A stretch of 64,000 bases of DNA, taken from NCBI RefSeq assembly GCF_004022485.1, contig NZ_CP034951.1:2666001-2730000 (forward strand). Reading direction: 5' to 3'. The stretch's first letter is position 1, and the number at the start of each line of letters is the position of its first letter. Below are positions 7,330 through 15,875 of the stretch, in pieces. Source of the stretch: Aequorivita sp. H23M31 (GTDB lineage Bacteria; Bacteroidota; Bacteroidia; Flavobacteriales; Flavobacteriaceae). A program made the position numbers and the translations under genes. A model generated the notes under the pieces. The model was given only the letters and a program-made list of their open reading frames with translations, was not told the origin of the DNA and made no database searches.

Positions 7330-10300
7330 ATGCAGAAAACATTTGCTAATTCGCTCTATTCCCAGTCTCCAAAAACCCGGAAACTGCAGGAAGCTATTTT
7401 TCAATTTCAAAAAGAAGAAAAACAAGGGCTTCGACAAGCTCAGACTGACAACAGTCTTCAACAGGCTCAGACTGACAAAAAAAGACCAACTGAGATTTCA
7501 GTTTCGGGTCTTATTGGTTCTTCTCTTTCAATGGTCTTGGCAGAGACTTTTAAACCTGAATCTTCCTCTGCTGAATTGCCATTTCTGCTAATTTTAAATG
7601 ATAAGGAAGAAGCTGCCTACCATTTAAATGATCTGGAAAATCTTTTGGGAGATAAAAATGTACTGTTTTATCCAGGAAGTTATCGCAGACCTTACCAAAT
7701 AGAGGAAACAGACAACGCGAACATTCTTTTGCGAAGTGAAGTTTTAAATCGAATAAACTCCCGTAAAAAACCAGCTTTCATCGTTACATATCCTGAGGCC
7801 TTATTTGAGAAAGTGGTCACTCGGAAAGAGCTAGAACGTAATACCCTAAAAATCGGTGTTAACGATAATCTTTCTATCGATTTCGTAAACGAGGTTTTAT
7901 TTGAATACCGGTTTAAACGCACCGATTTTGTTACAGAACCCGGTGAATTTTCTGTTCGGGGAGGAATTCTGGACGTATTTAGTTTCAGCAATGACGAACC
8001 GTTCAGGATTGAATTCTTCGGTGATGAAGTGGATAGCATCCGCACCTTTGATGTGGAAACCCAGCTTTCCCTTGAGCAAAAGAAAAAGATTACCATTATT
8101 CCCAACATCGAGAATAAAATAATTGATGAAAGCCGGGAATCCTTCTTTAAATATATAGCAGCGAAGACAGTTATTTTTATCAAAAATGAAGATTTCTTTC
8201 TGGATGCTATCGACGGTCTCTACAAGAAAGCAACAGACGCTTTCGAAGCATTGGATCCAATTATAAAACGCGCAAAACCTTCGGAATTGTTTTGTACCGG
8301 GGATATGCTTCAGAAGCAACTAGAAGATTTCACCACAGTCTCGCTCAATTCAAAAGGAAACAGAAATTTAAAAGAGGTTTCGACTGCGCTCAACCTGACA
8401 AAGGTCGAAACTCCCCTCCCTGGGGGAGGGGCTGGGGGTGGGACTTCGATTTCGTTTTCAATCCGTCCTCAACCCTCCTTCAACCGGCAATTCAATTTGT
8501 TGATCGATAATTTAAACGACAACACGGAGAAAGGCTATAAAAATTATATTTTCTGTAGTAGCGAACAACAGGCAAAACGCTTTCGCGATATTTTTAGGGA
8601 TTCCGATAAAAATGTGGAGCAGTTCGAAACCATTGTTTTCCCGATATATCAAGGATTTATTGATGACGATTTAAAGGTGGTCTGCTATACGGATCATCAG
8701 ATTTTTGAGCGCTACCACAAATTCTCCTTAAAGAATGGCTATGCCAAAAAACAGGCGATTACCATTAAGGAGATATCCAATTTGGAAGTTGGAGATTATG
8801 TCACCCACATAGATCACGGAATTGGAAAATTCGGCGGACTTCAAAAAATCGAAGTGGAAGGAAAAATGCAGGAAGCCATCAAACTTTTTTATGGCGATCG
8901 GGATATTCTTTACGTCAGCATTCATTCGCTCCACAAGATTTCTAAATACAATGGCAAGGATGGTCGAGAGCCCAAGATCTACAAACTCGGAAGTGACGCT
9001 TGGAAAAAACTAAAGGCAAAGACTAAGTCCCGGGTCAAAGAGATAGCTTTCAACTTGATCGAACTTTACGCCAAACGGCGGACTTTAAAAGGTTTCGCAT
9101 TCGATCCTGACAGCTATTTGCAGGCCGAATTGGAATCGTCATTTATTTATGAAGACACGCCCGATCAAAGTACAGCTACAGAAGATGTAAAACGGGATAT
9201 GGAAAACGAGCGTCCTATGGATCGTTTGGTGTGTGGGGATGTTGGTTTTGGAAAAACGGAAGTTGCCATCCGCGCAGCATTTAAAGCCGTGGATAGCGGT
9301 AAGCAAGTTGCGGTTTTGGTTCCAACAACTATTTTGGCTTTTCAACATTATAAAACATTTTCTGAGCGTCTTTCCGATATGCCGGTGAAAGTGGATTATC
9401 TCAACCGTTTCCGCACAGCAAAGGAAAGACGCGCTGTTTTGGAGGGGTTAAAAGATGGCAAACTCGATATCGTAATCGGAACGCATCAATTGGTAAATAA
9501 ATCCGTCGAATTTAAAGATTTGGGTCTTTTAGTAATTGACGAGGAGCAGAAGTTCGGTGTTGCGGTTAAGGATAAACTGAAAACTATCAAGGAAAATGTC
9601 GATACACTGACTTTAACCGCCACACCTATTCCAAGGACATTGCAATTCAGTTTAATGGCAGCGCGGGATCTTTCGGTAATTACAACGCCGCCTCCAAATA
9701 GATATCCTGTAGAAACACACGTGATCCGGTTTTCTGAGGAAGCTATTCGCGATGCCATTAGTTATGAGATTGAAAGGGGAGGACAAATTTTCTTTGTGCA
9801 CAACCGAATAGAGAATATTACAGAAGTGGCTGGATTAATCCAACGTTTGGTTCCTGACGCTAAAGTAGGAATCGGCCACGGACAGATGGATGGAAAAAAA
9901 CTTGAGGATTTGATGCTCCGGTTTATGAACAATGAATTTGATGTCCTTGTTTCTACTACAATTATTGAGAGCGGGCTTGACGTTCCCAATGCCAATACAA
10001 TTTTCATCAACAATGCGAATAACTTCGGACTTTCAGATTTACATCAAATGAGAGGCCGTGTGGGCCGAAGCAATAAAAAGGCTTTCTGTTATTTTATCAC
10101 ACCAGATTATTCTGTGATGACCGACGAAGCCAGAAAGCGAATCACCGCATTGGAACAATTTTCAGAATTGGGAAGCGGAATAAATATCGCGATGAAGGAT
10201 TTAGAAATCCGTGGTGCGGGAGATTTGCTCGGAGGTGAACAAAGCGGATTTATTAATGAAATAGGGTTTGAAACATATCAAAAAATCCTTGCGGAAGCGA

Positions 10301-10857
10301 TTGATGAATTAAAGGAAAAGGAATTTAAGGATTTGTATGAGGATGTCTCCTCGTCGGAGTCTATCCGGAGCGGAGCCGAAGGGCGGACTTACGTTAAGGA
10401 AACAACAATTGATACTGATTTTGAACTTCTTTTTCCGGATGATTATGTTAATAATATTACCGAACGTCTAAATCTCTACACCAAACTGAATGAGCTAAAA
10501 AATGAGGAGGAGCTTGAGAAATTCAGAAAGGAATTGCTGGATCGTTTTGGAGAATTGCCAAAACAAGCTGAGGATCTTCTTAATAGTATTCGAATAAAGT
10601 GGATCGCAATTTCGATGGGACTCGAACGCGTTGTGATGAAACACAAAAAGATGGTTGGATATTTTGTAACAGACCAACAAAGTGCATTTTATCAAAGCCC
10701 TTCTTTTACTAAAGTTTTGCAATACGTTCAGACCCATCCACAAAAAGTTACAATGAAAGAAAAACAGACCAGAAATGGCTTGAAATTACTTTTGACTTTC
10801 GAAGGCGTTAATTCTGTGGATAAAGCGCTACAGGTTTTGGAGCCTTTTTCAATTTAA
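7330..10857 (+). CDS. mfd: Transcription-repair coupling factor Mfd
   Basis: The 1175-residue protein has the full Mfd layout: a UvrB-like N-terminal part, a CarD-like RNA polymerase interaction domain (ISNLEVGDYVTHIDHGIGKF near residue 480), a RecG-like superfamily 2 motor with Walker A GDVGFGKTE and a DEEQ Walker B, the helicase C-domain with GRVGR, and a C-terminal TRCF domain. It removes stalled RNA polymerase and recruits UvrA. Three in-frame stretches encoded by repeats enlarge it: 7426-7476, 8379-8443 and 10344-10387. The frame stays open through all three. The ATG at 7330 follows a good promoter. Confidence 0.97.
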   Translation: MQKTFANSLYSQSPKTRKLQEAIFQFQKEEKQGLRQAQTDNSLQQAQTDKKRPTEISVSGLIGSSLSMVLAETFKPESSSAELPFLLILNDKEEAAYHLNDLENLLGDKNVLFYPGSYRRPYQIEETDNANILLRSEVLNRINSRKKPAFIVTYPEALFEKVVTRKELERNTLKIGVNDNLSIDFVNEVLFEYRFKRTDFVTEPGEFSVRGGILDVFSFSNDEPFRIEFFGDEVDSIRTFDVETQLSLEQKKKITIIPNIENKIIDESRESFFKYIAAKTVIFIKNEDFFLDAIDGLYKKATDAFEALDPIIKRAKPSELFCTGDMLQKQLEDFTTVSLNSKGNRNLKEVSTALNLTKVETPLPGGGAGGGTSISFSIRPQPSFNRQFNLLIDNLNDNTEKGYKNYIFCSSEQQAKRFRDIFRDSDKNVEQFETIVFPIYQGFIDDDLKVVCYTDHQIFERYHKFSLKNGYAKKQAITIKEISNLEVGDYVTHIDHGIGKFGGLQKIEVEGKMQEAIKLFYGDRDILYVSIHSLHKISKYNGKDGREPKIYKLGSDAWKKLKAKTKSRVKEIAFNLIELYAKRRTLKGFAFDPDSYLQAELESSFIYEDTPDQSTATEDVKRDMENERPMDRLVCGDVGFGKTEVAIRAAFKAVDSGKQVAVLVPTTILAFQHYKTFSERLSDMPVKVDYLNRFRTAKERRAVLEGLKDGKLDIVIGTHQLVNKSVEFKDLGLLVIDEEQKFGVAVKDKLKTIKENVDTLTLTATPIPRTLQFSLMAARDLSVITTPPPNRYPVETHVIRFSEEAIRDAISYEIERGGQIFFVHNRIENITEVAGLIQRLVPDAKVGIGHGQMDGKKLEDLMLRFMNNEFDVLVSTTIIESGLDVPNANTIFINNANNFGLSDLHQMRGRVGRSNKKAFCYFITPDYSVMTDEARKRITALEQFSELGSGINIAMKDLEIRGAGDLLGGEQSGFINEIGFETYQKILAEAIDELKEKEFKDLYEDVSSSESIRSGAEGRTYVKETTIDTDFELLFPDDYVNNITERLNLYTKLNELKNEEELEKFRKELLDRFGELPKQAEDLLNSIRIKWIAISMGLERVVMKHKKMVGYFVTDQQSAFYQSPSFTKVLQYVQTHPQKVTMKEKQTRNGLKLLLTFEGVNSVDKALQVLEPFSI
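7426..7476. repeat. Palindromic-repeat arm inserted in mfd (first site)
   Basis: Two near-copies of CTTCGACAAGCTCAGACTGA, the same arm as in the 62-63 kb array, lie end to end in frame. They encode the low-complexity stretch GLRQAQTDNSLQQAQTD at about residues 33-49, between two conserved parts of the Mfd N-terminus. Confidence 0.8.
8379..8443. repeat. Palindrome plus G-rich repeat inserted in mfd (second site)
   Basis: TTCGACTGCGCTCAACCTGA and a matching GTCGAA end are followed by a G-rich unit with CTCCCCTCC pairing to GGGAGGGG. The same G-rich unit is found between genes at 27388-27420. In frame it encodes STALNLTKVETPLPGGGAGGG at about residues 350-371. Confidence 0.8.
10344..10387. repeat. 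Repeat inserted in mfd (third site)
   Basis: GTCTCCTCGTCGGAGTCTATC, continuing through CGGAGCGGAGCCGAAGGGCGG, encodes a Ser/Gly/Arg-rich stretch (SSSESIRSGAEGR) at about residue 1006-1019, just before the TRCF domain. Composition differs from the flanking AT-rich coding sequence. Confidence 0.6.
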
Positions 10858-10886
10858 ATAAGCATTTCGTTTTGTATATTGGATGA

Positions 10887-11123
10887 ATGTCGATGATACA
10901 CAATCTTACCATTGAGCAATTAGCCGAGGCTTTTCAAAAATTAAGTATTTCTGAAAGGGCCAAACTGGTCGATCTTCTTCCTGAAAATTGGTTTGAAAAT
11001 TCTAATGAATTATCAGAAATTCAGAAACAAGCTTTGGATTATGCTTCAGAAAAAGAAGACGAAGGAAGAGCGGTTTTTCACACTTGGGAAGATGTTGAAA
11101 ATTACGTGAAAAATAGAACGTAA
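10887..11123 (+). CDS. Addiction-module antitoxin (Unstab_antitox-like)
   Basis: The 78-residue acidic protein begins LTIEQLAEAFQKLSISERAKLVDLLPENW and ends EDEGRAVFHTWEDVENYVKNR. The pattern of a helical N-terminus followed by a WEDVE-type tail fits the small addiction-module antitoxins that pair with RelE/ParE toxins. The stop overlaps the start of the downstream toxin frame (TAATG), the coupling usual in such pairs. Because the toxin frame is broken, the antitoxin probably no longer has an active partner here. Confidence 0.7.
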   Translation: MSMIHNLTIEQLAEAFQKLSISERAKLVDLLPENWFENSNELSEIQKQALDYASEKEDEGRAVFHTWEDVENYVKNRT

Positions 11124-11428
11124 TGGGGAACTATCGAATTTCGATAGAAGAAGATGCCAAATTCGACATTGCCGATGGATAGGATTGGTATCTAAAAATC
11201 TCCTGAAAAGTTAGTAACTCCTTTCTCGATCATATAAAACATACAATTAACTATTTAGAAGAAAATCCATTTCTTTTTCAAATTGTTTACAAAGATTATC
11301 GACAAGTTCCTGTCAAAAAGTTTCCTTTCGTTATTTTATACAAAACTGATTTAGATACGGTAAAAGTATACCGTGTTTTTCCAATGAATATGAATCCTTC
11401 GGGAAAATTCAAAATTATTAGAAAATAG
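11123..11428 (+). pseudogene. RelE/ParE-type toxin with two in-frame stop codons
   Basis: One frame of 102 codons runs from ATG 11123 to TAG 11428. It reads MGNYRISIEEDAKFDIADG, then TAG (codon 20), DWYLKIS, TGA (codon 28), then SNSFLDHIKHTINYLEENP and QVPVKKFPFVILYKTDLDTV, ending KIIRK. These are the conserved helical and beta parts of RelE/ParE-superfamily toxins. There is no frameshift, only the two stops, so the pseudogene looks recent. It directly follows its antitoxin gene with a one-base overlap. Confidence 0.8.
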
Positions 11429-11539
11429 AATTATTCCTTTGATTTCAACAAATGTCGGGCAAATGTCGGGTGAAAATCCCTTGAAAATATTGCCTTATAT
11501 TTACTGTCATCGTACTATTGCTTTATCAAATCACAGATT

Positions 11540-12355
11540 ATGCAACAACCAGAACTTGGACAGAAAATCCTGGCACTTCGTAGGCAAAAGGGACTCACGC
11601 AGGAAGAACTTGTGGACTTATGTAATATTAACGTAAGAACTATTCAACGGATTGAAGCGGGCGAGGTCACGCCAAGAAGTTTTACTCTAAAAACCATTTT
11701 GAATGTATTGGGAGAGGATCTGGAAAATCTGAGAGGACCAGAATCCCCAGCAGTTGAAAATTTTAATTTTGAAGCAATAAATTTTTCAGCTTTCTATATC
11801 AAACTTGCGTGGATATGTGGTTTGATTTATTTTCTAATTGGGTTTGTTGAGTTCGCCGTGGATTATACCCGATTTTATGAAAATGAACTCATCATATCCA
11901 ACGGAGCGTACATCAGCATGAAATTCATTACGATGATAACCTATATTTATTTTCTATGGGGTTTTGTTTTGAGTGGAAAATTATTCAATAATTATTTAAT
12001 GAAAATCGGTGCTTTCTTCCTAATTGGCACTACTATTTTGTTTCACGGTTATGATATGATTTCCTTGTACTTCCAACCGTTTTATATTGAATATACATTG
12101 GCTGTTCAATCCATTTTCTGCGGAATTGGATCTGTTATTTTCGGGGCTGCAATAATGAGATTGCTTAAGCCTATGGGAAAAATATCTGAAATTGCTGGTG
12201 GATTGGAAATAGCAAGTGGGGTTCTCCTTATTTTGGTTTTTTTGGCATGGCTCGGCCTTATCTTTTTAATCCCAAGTATGCTTTTACAAATTATTCTGCT
12301 TTACAAAATCGAAGAGTTTGTGAAAAAGGAAACCGCTGCTTCACCATCGTATTAA
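11540..12355 (+). CDS. Membrane-anchored XRE-type HTH protein
   Basis: Residues 7-60 form an XRE/Cro-type HTH (QKILALRRQKGLTQEELVDLCNINVRTIQRIEAGEVTP). After a short linker the remaining 190 residues form about six hydrophobic segments, for example LAWICGLIYFLIGFVEFAV and GVLLILVFLAWLGLIFLI. The architecture suggests a DNA-binding domain tethered to the inner membrane, perhaps sensing a membrane or envelope state. Ligand and target genes are unknown. It stands alone downstream of the decayed toxin gene. Confidence 0.75.
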   Translation: MQQPELGQKILALRRQKGLTQEELVDLCNINVRTIQRIEAGEVTPRSFTLKTILNVLGEDLENLRGPESPAVENFNFEAINFSAFYIKLAWICGLIYFLIGFVEFAVDYTRFYENELIISNGAYISMKFITMITYIYFLWGFVLSGKLFNNYLMKIGAFFLIGTTILFHGYDMISLYFQPFYIEYTLAVQSIFCGIGSVIFGAAIMRLLKPMGKISEIAGGLEIASGVLLILVFLAWLGLIFLIPSMLLQIILLYKIEEFVKKETAASPSY

Positions 12356-12393
12356 GAAATTTGTGAAACCTAGAGCCCTCGATAAAAGAATGA

Positions 12394-12402
12394 TAACTTT
12401 GC
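12394..12402 (+). promoter_or_regulatory. -7 promoter element of the TlpA-like lipoprotein gene
   Basis: TAACTTTGC matches the TAnnTTTG element and lies 18 bases before the ATG at 12421. The -33 element is not clear. Confidence 0.45.
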
Positions 12403-12420
12403 ATTTTCAATTCTTTGATT

Positions 12421-13746
12421 ATGCTCAAAAAGTTACTATTTCTACTACTTCTTAGTCCTTTGATTGTCTCTTGTCAAAACTCCCTTTCAGGTGAATTTTC
12501 TCCCTCCAAAGATTATGACTTCGTTATTCTTTATCGTTTGACGCCAACTGGAAAAATTTACACAACGAATACCAAAGTAGTTAATGGAGGTTTTAAGATA
12601 GAATTGAATTCTTCGATTTCAAAAGGTAATTATAGACTGGTTTACAATTTGCCCGAGGAATCGCACTTCTTCGATATTATCTATGATGGGAAATCGGCTA
12701 TCAGCTTCACATTTTCTGAAAAGTCAGGAGTGGTTTTTAGTGATGAACAAAATAGAATGCTATCTGAGTATTTAAAAAAAATGGATTCCATTGAAAAGGA
12801 ACTCGATTCTGAATTGATGAGTGAAAATCCAAAAGAAAAGGAAATAAGAAACTTTTTAAAGAGCCAGATAGACCTTCAGAATAAAGCGGAGAAAGATTCA
12901 AAGGATTCATTTGCTTCTCTATTTATTAAAGCAAACAAACCTTTTATTCCTAATAAGTTCAAGAATAGAAATATTTATTATGCCGAAAAGAAGAGCAATT
13001 ATTTTAAAAATTTTGATTTTGAAAATGAGCAGCTGCAAAGTTCTTCCTTTCCATTAAAAAAGATAACTTCATATTATAACGAGTTTATCGCGGCTCAAGG
13101 TCCTTCATTCTACCGTTCGCTTATAAATGACATTTATTTTGAACTTCGAAATTGTGATACCGAGTTTCAAAAAACCGTCTTGGCGAATTTTTGGCAAGTT
13201 TTGGTTGACAACAATAAACACAATGCCGCCAACTATTTAGCTGAAAATTATCTTATTGAATTGGCCAACTCGGCCAACGATCCCGTTTTGGCCAAAAAAA
13301 TTGAATTGTTTAAATCCCTTTCAATGGGAGCGAAAGCACCGGATTTTTCTTGGCAAGATGAAGACGGCAAAGAAAAAACGCTCTATACAACGGAAGGATC
13401 GGAATATTATATCTTGGCGTTTTGGAGTTCGGAATGTTCCCATTGTATGGAACAAATGCCGGTGTTGGATGAAAAAATGAAAAGCATTTCAGATCAGAAA
13501 ATAAAAGTAATCGCCATTGGATTGGAAATGGATGAACAGCATTGGAAAGAAACAATTCCCAACCTTTCCCAATTTATTCACCTTATGAAAATCGGAGAAG
13601 ATCGCGCAAGTATTACCTTAAAATACAATATCACCGGCACACCTACTTTCATTGTTCTGGATAAGGATAAAAAAATTATCGCCAAACCACGGGGTGAAAA
13701 AAGTCTATTTGGGATTATCGATCAATTGGAGGCTTATAAGAAATAG
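12421..13746 (+). CDS. TlpA-family thiol-disulfide oxidoreductase lipoprotein
   Basis: The start is taken at ATG 12421; the upstream TTG at 12415 adds only two residues. MLKKLLFLLLLSPLIVSCQ is a lipoprotein signal. A roughly 280-residue N-terminal region of the DUF4369-like type common in Bacteroidota TlpA proteins precedes a thioredoxin domain with the active site FWSSECSHCMEQMP (CSHC) and the cis-proline strand TGTPTFIVLDKD. It probably acts in the periplasm as an anchored thiol reductant or oxidant. It converges with yraN. Confidence 0.85.
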   Translation: MLKKLLFLLLLSPLIVSCQNSLSGEFSPSKDYDFVILYRLTPTGKIYTTNTKVVNGGFKIELNSSISKGNYRLVYNLPEESHFFDIIYDGKSAISFTFSEKSGVVFSDEQNRMLSEYLKKMDSIEKELDSELMSENPKEKEIRNFLKSQIDLQNKAEKDSKDSFASLFIKANKPFIPNKFKNRNIYYAEKKSNYFKNFDFENEQLQSSSFPLKKITSYYNEFIAAQGPSFYRSLINDIYFELRNCDTEFQKTVLANFWQVLVDNNKHNAANYLAENYLIELANSANDPVLAKKIELFKSLSMGAKAPDFSWQDEDGKEKTLYTTEGSEYYILAFWSSECSHCMEQMPVLDEKMKSISDQKIKVIAIGLEMDEQHWKETIPNLSQFIHLMKIGEDRASITLKYNITGTPTFIVLDKDKKIIAKPRGEKSLFGIIDQLEAYKK

Positions 13747-13767
13747 GATTTTATAATTTACAGGGAG

Positions 13768-13812
13768 ATTCCCGCCGAAGTTTATCCTGAGCCGCAGCCG
13801 AAGGGCGGGAAT
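13768..13812. terminator. GC-rich hairpin between convergent genes
   Basis: ATTCCCGCC at 13768-13776 pairs with GGCGGGAAT at 13804-13812. The loop contains CCTGAGCCGCAGCCGAAGG, which resembles the palindromic repeat family. It lies between the convergent TlpA-like and yraN genes and may be a repeat serving as a terminator. Confidence 0.45.
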
Positions 13813-14175
13813 TCAAAAATGGTAAAAGGCATTTATAAAATGCTCCACACTTTCTGTTTTCTGGTTTTTTAATACGGCGATTATGTCAAAACGTACTTCT
13901 ACGTCCAGTTCATTTGAAACGACATATTCATTCGCGGCTTTCACCAAATTCTTGATTTTTCCAGGTGTGACAAAACTTTGCGGATCGCCGAAAAAATCGC
14001 TGTTACGGGTTTTTACTTCTACAATAACAACTGTCTCTTCTTCTTTTTGGGCAATGATATCTAATTCGGCTTTATCAAAAAAGAAATTTCGGCACAGGAT
14101 TTTATAGCCGTGTTTCATCAAATATTGGGCGGCAATTTCCTCTCCTATTTTCCCGAGTTCGTTGTGAGAAGCCAT
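13813..14175 (-). CDS. yraN: YraN family protein (UPF0102)
   Basis: The 120-residue protein has the restriction-endonuclease-like core of the UPF0102 family: GKIGEEIAAQYLMKHGYKILCRNF, then KAELDIIAQ and VIVEVKTR, which place the usual D...EVK metal-site residues at about 37-54. Length is typical. The biochemical role of the family is unresolved. Translation starts at ATG 14175 and the gene is followed closely on the other strand by a GC-rich hairpin. Confidence 0.9.
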   Translation of the reverse strand: MASHNELGKIGEEIAAQYLMKHGYKILCRNFFFDKAELDIIAQKEEETVVIVEVKTRNSDFFGDPQSFVTPGKIKNLVKAANEYVVSNELDVEVRFDIIAVLKNQKTESVEHFINAFYHF

Positions 14176-14194
14176 TTTTAAAATGAGTAGGTAT

Positions 14195-14529
14195 TTATTT
14201 TAAAATTTCAAGTAACCGTTTCGAATCAGAAGTTATAAAGGTCTTAATACTTTCAATGTTCTGCTCCAATAGTTTCAAAATAGAATGGGTAGTCAAATTT
14301 CCCGTATGTAACCAAATGATTTTAGGAGGGATTCATTGACTAAAGCGAAATCCACGAAATCGGAATCAAAAGTTACGATAGTATATTGATTTTCTTTGGC
14401 AAATTTAAAGATTAAGTTATCCGAGGCGTTCGTTAAACCTTCAAATCGAATGCGCGAAGAAGAAGGAAAATGAGGAGTGATCCTTCTTAAAACTCTTGGC
14501 GAGATATTCTGGTCAAATAAAAGTTTCAA
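14195..14529 (-). pseudogene. DUF5615 PIN-like toxin, frameshifted
   Basis: The first frame (14529 to 14293) encodes MKLLFDQNISPRVLRRI, then ASDNLIFKFAKENQYTIVTFDSDF, the DUF5615 PIN-like core with its acidic residues, and ends prematurely at 14293. The next frame continues PPKIIWLHTGNLTTHSI, then LLEQNIESIKTFITSDSKR, to a TAA at 14195, which is the expected C-terminus of the family. One C is missing from a run of C at about 14328-14330, so a one-base deletion explains both. The full length would be about 111 residues. Its start overlaps the DUF433 gene by four bases. Confidence 0.8.
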
Positions 14530-14747
14530 TATAGTAAGGCGTGTTTATATTCTTTATCTGCCGCAAAATGTAGACAGGCTTGAATCATTTCCTCAGAGGC
14601 TTCATCAAAATCCGTCATTATTTCCTGTTTGGTCATCCCATTAGCCAACCAATTTAAAACATCATAAACAGAAATTCGTGTTCCCTTGAGGCAAGGCTTT
14701 CCAAATCGTTTATCTGCCCGTATTTCGATATAATCTCTATAATTCAT
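14526..14747 (-). CDS. DUF433 antitoxin-like protein
   Basis: The 73-residue protein matches DUF433: FGKPCLKGTRISVYDVLNWLANGM, followed by EIMTDFDEASEEMIQACLHFAAD. DUF433 is a small winged-helix-like domain regularly paired with DUF5615 PIN-like proteins and regarded as the antitoxin of a VapBC-like pair. Its stop overlaps the start of the toxin gene (ATGA), showing translational coupling. The toxin has a frameshift, so the pair is probably not functional. Confidence 0.85.
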   Translation of the reverse strand: MNYRDYIEIRADKRFGKPCLKGTRISVYDVLNWLANGMTKQEIMTDFDEASEEMIQACLHFAADKEYKHALLY

Positions 14748-14794
14748 AAAGTAAATATACCCCTTTTTTGTGGTTTGCAGGGAGTTGTAGATTA

Positions 14795-15772
14795 TTATTG
14801 TAATGATTGATTTACAATCTCTGACTCTAAAAATTGAAGGTAGACTTTTGAAGACTGTACTCTAAAATCCACTTTCCTTCCCATTATAAGAGCCCGATTA
14901 TCCGGCAAATGGCCAGCTGGAAAATCAAAACAGACTGGGTAATCATATTCTTTCACCGCATCAAAAACTATTTCCTCTGCACTTTTTCCAAAGGGAATAA
15001 TATTATCGTGCATTTCAGTCATTCCTCCAACAATCAAACCTGCAAGATTTGAAAGCATTCCGTTACGTTTCAAATTCATCATCATTCGGTCTATATGATA
15101 GAGATATTCATCTAAATCTTCAATAAAAAGAATTTTTCCATCCGTATTTATCGCTGAATTACTTCCGCAAAGTGAATACAAAATAGATAAGTTTCCACCA
15201 ACTAGTTCGCCCTTCCCCATTCCGAGCCGCGCGAAGGAATCTGTTGATTTAACACTCCCAATCTGCGAATGTGGTGATTTACCACACAGTGGTTTCTCAA
15301 TCAAAACCGAATATGCTTCACCAAACAAAACCTTCCTTATAGATTCCGCAGTTTTCTTAGGTTTAGTTTCTATTCCCAATAATATTTGGGCGTGCAAGGT
15401 TTCAACTCCAAGATTGTGAATATGTGAATGCAAAACAGTTACATCGCTATATCCAATAATCCATTTAGGTGATTTTTTAAACGCGGTAAAATCCAATTTG
15501 TCAATTATCCGAACTGTTCCATAGCCACCTTTTGCGCACCAAATAGCTTTAATTTCTGGATTGTCCAGCATCTCCTGAAAATCGGCAATTCGCAAGGCAT
15601 CACTCCCTGCATATTGGTTTTCTTCAGCATCTATAGATTTTCCCCAAACGATTTTAATTCCCCATTTTTCCACAAAATTCTTGGAAGTTTCCAGTTCTTT
15701 CCTTGTAATTCTTCTTGCTGTGGAAACTATTCCAACTAAGTCTCCTTTCTTTAAATTCGGGGGTGAAATCAT
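14795..15772 (-). CDS. S66 family LD-carboxypeptidase
   Basis: The 325-residue protein starts with PPNLKKGDLVGIVSTARRI and contains AIWCAKGGYGTVRIID and IIGYSDVTVLH, which carries the nucleophilic Ser of peptidase family S66. GELVGGNLSILYSLCGS and ILFIEDLDEYLYHIDR follow, the latter contributing the catalytic Glu. The family cleaves the L,D bond of tetrapeptide stems in murein recycling (LdcA) or related peptides. The in-frame residues DSFARLGMG come from a palindromic repeat at 15219-15245. It is divergent from metG. Confidence 0.88.
   Translation of the reverse strand: MISPPNLKKGDLVGIVSTARRITRKELETSKNFVEKWGIKIVWGKSIDAEENQYAGSDALRIADFQEMLDNPEIKAIWCAKGGYGTVRIIDKLDFTAFKKSPKWIIGYSDVTVLHSHIHNLGVETLHAQILLGIETKPKKTAESIRKVLFGEAYSVLIEKPLCGKSPHSQIGSVKSTDSFARLGMGKGELVGGNLSILYSLCGSNSAINTDGKILFIEDLDEYLYHIDRMMMNLKRNGMLSNLAGLIVGGMTEMHDNIIPFGKSAEEIVFDAVKEYDYPVCFDFPAGHLPDNRALIMGRKVDFRVQSSKVYLQFLESEIVNQSLQ
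15219..15245. repeat. Palindromic-repeat fragment inside the S66 peptidase gene
   Basis: On the minus strand the sequence AACAGATTCCTTCGCGCGGC, continuing into CTCGGAATG, closely resembles the intergenic copy at 5741-5765. It lies in frame just before the conserved GELVGGN segment. Confidence 0.6.
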
Positions 15773-15850
15773 TATTTTAAAAATTTCCTTAAAGATAGAT
15801 ATCTTCAGGGTTTATTAAAACGGCTTCTTCTATTTTACTTCTGAAAACCG

Positions 15851-15859
15851 TACATTTGC
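15851..15859 (+). promoter_or_regulatory. -7 promoter element of metG
   Basis: TACATTTGC fits the TAnnTTTG element and lies 16 bases before the metG ATG, giving a leader of about ten bases, mostly a T-run. Confidence 0.5.
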
Positions 15860-15875
15860 ACTCTAATTTTTTTTT

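Noticed and set aside
7691..8319. Long minus-strand frames inside mfd
   Set aside because: They are shadows of the strongly supported mfd frame and contain no recognisable domain.
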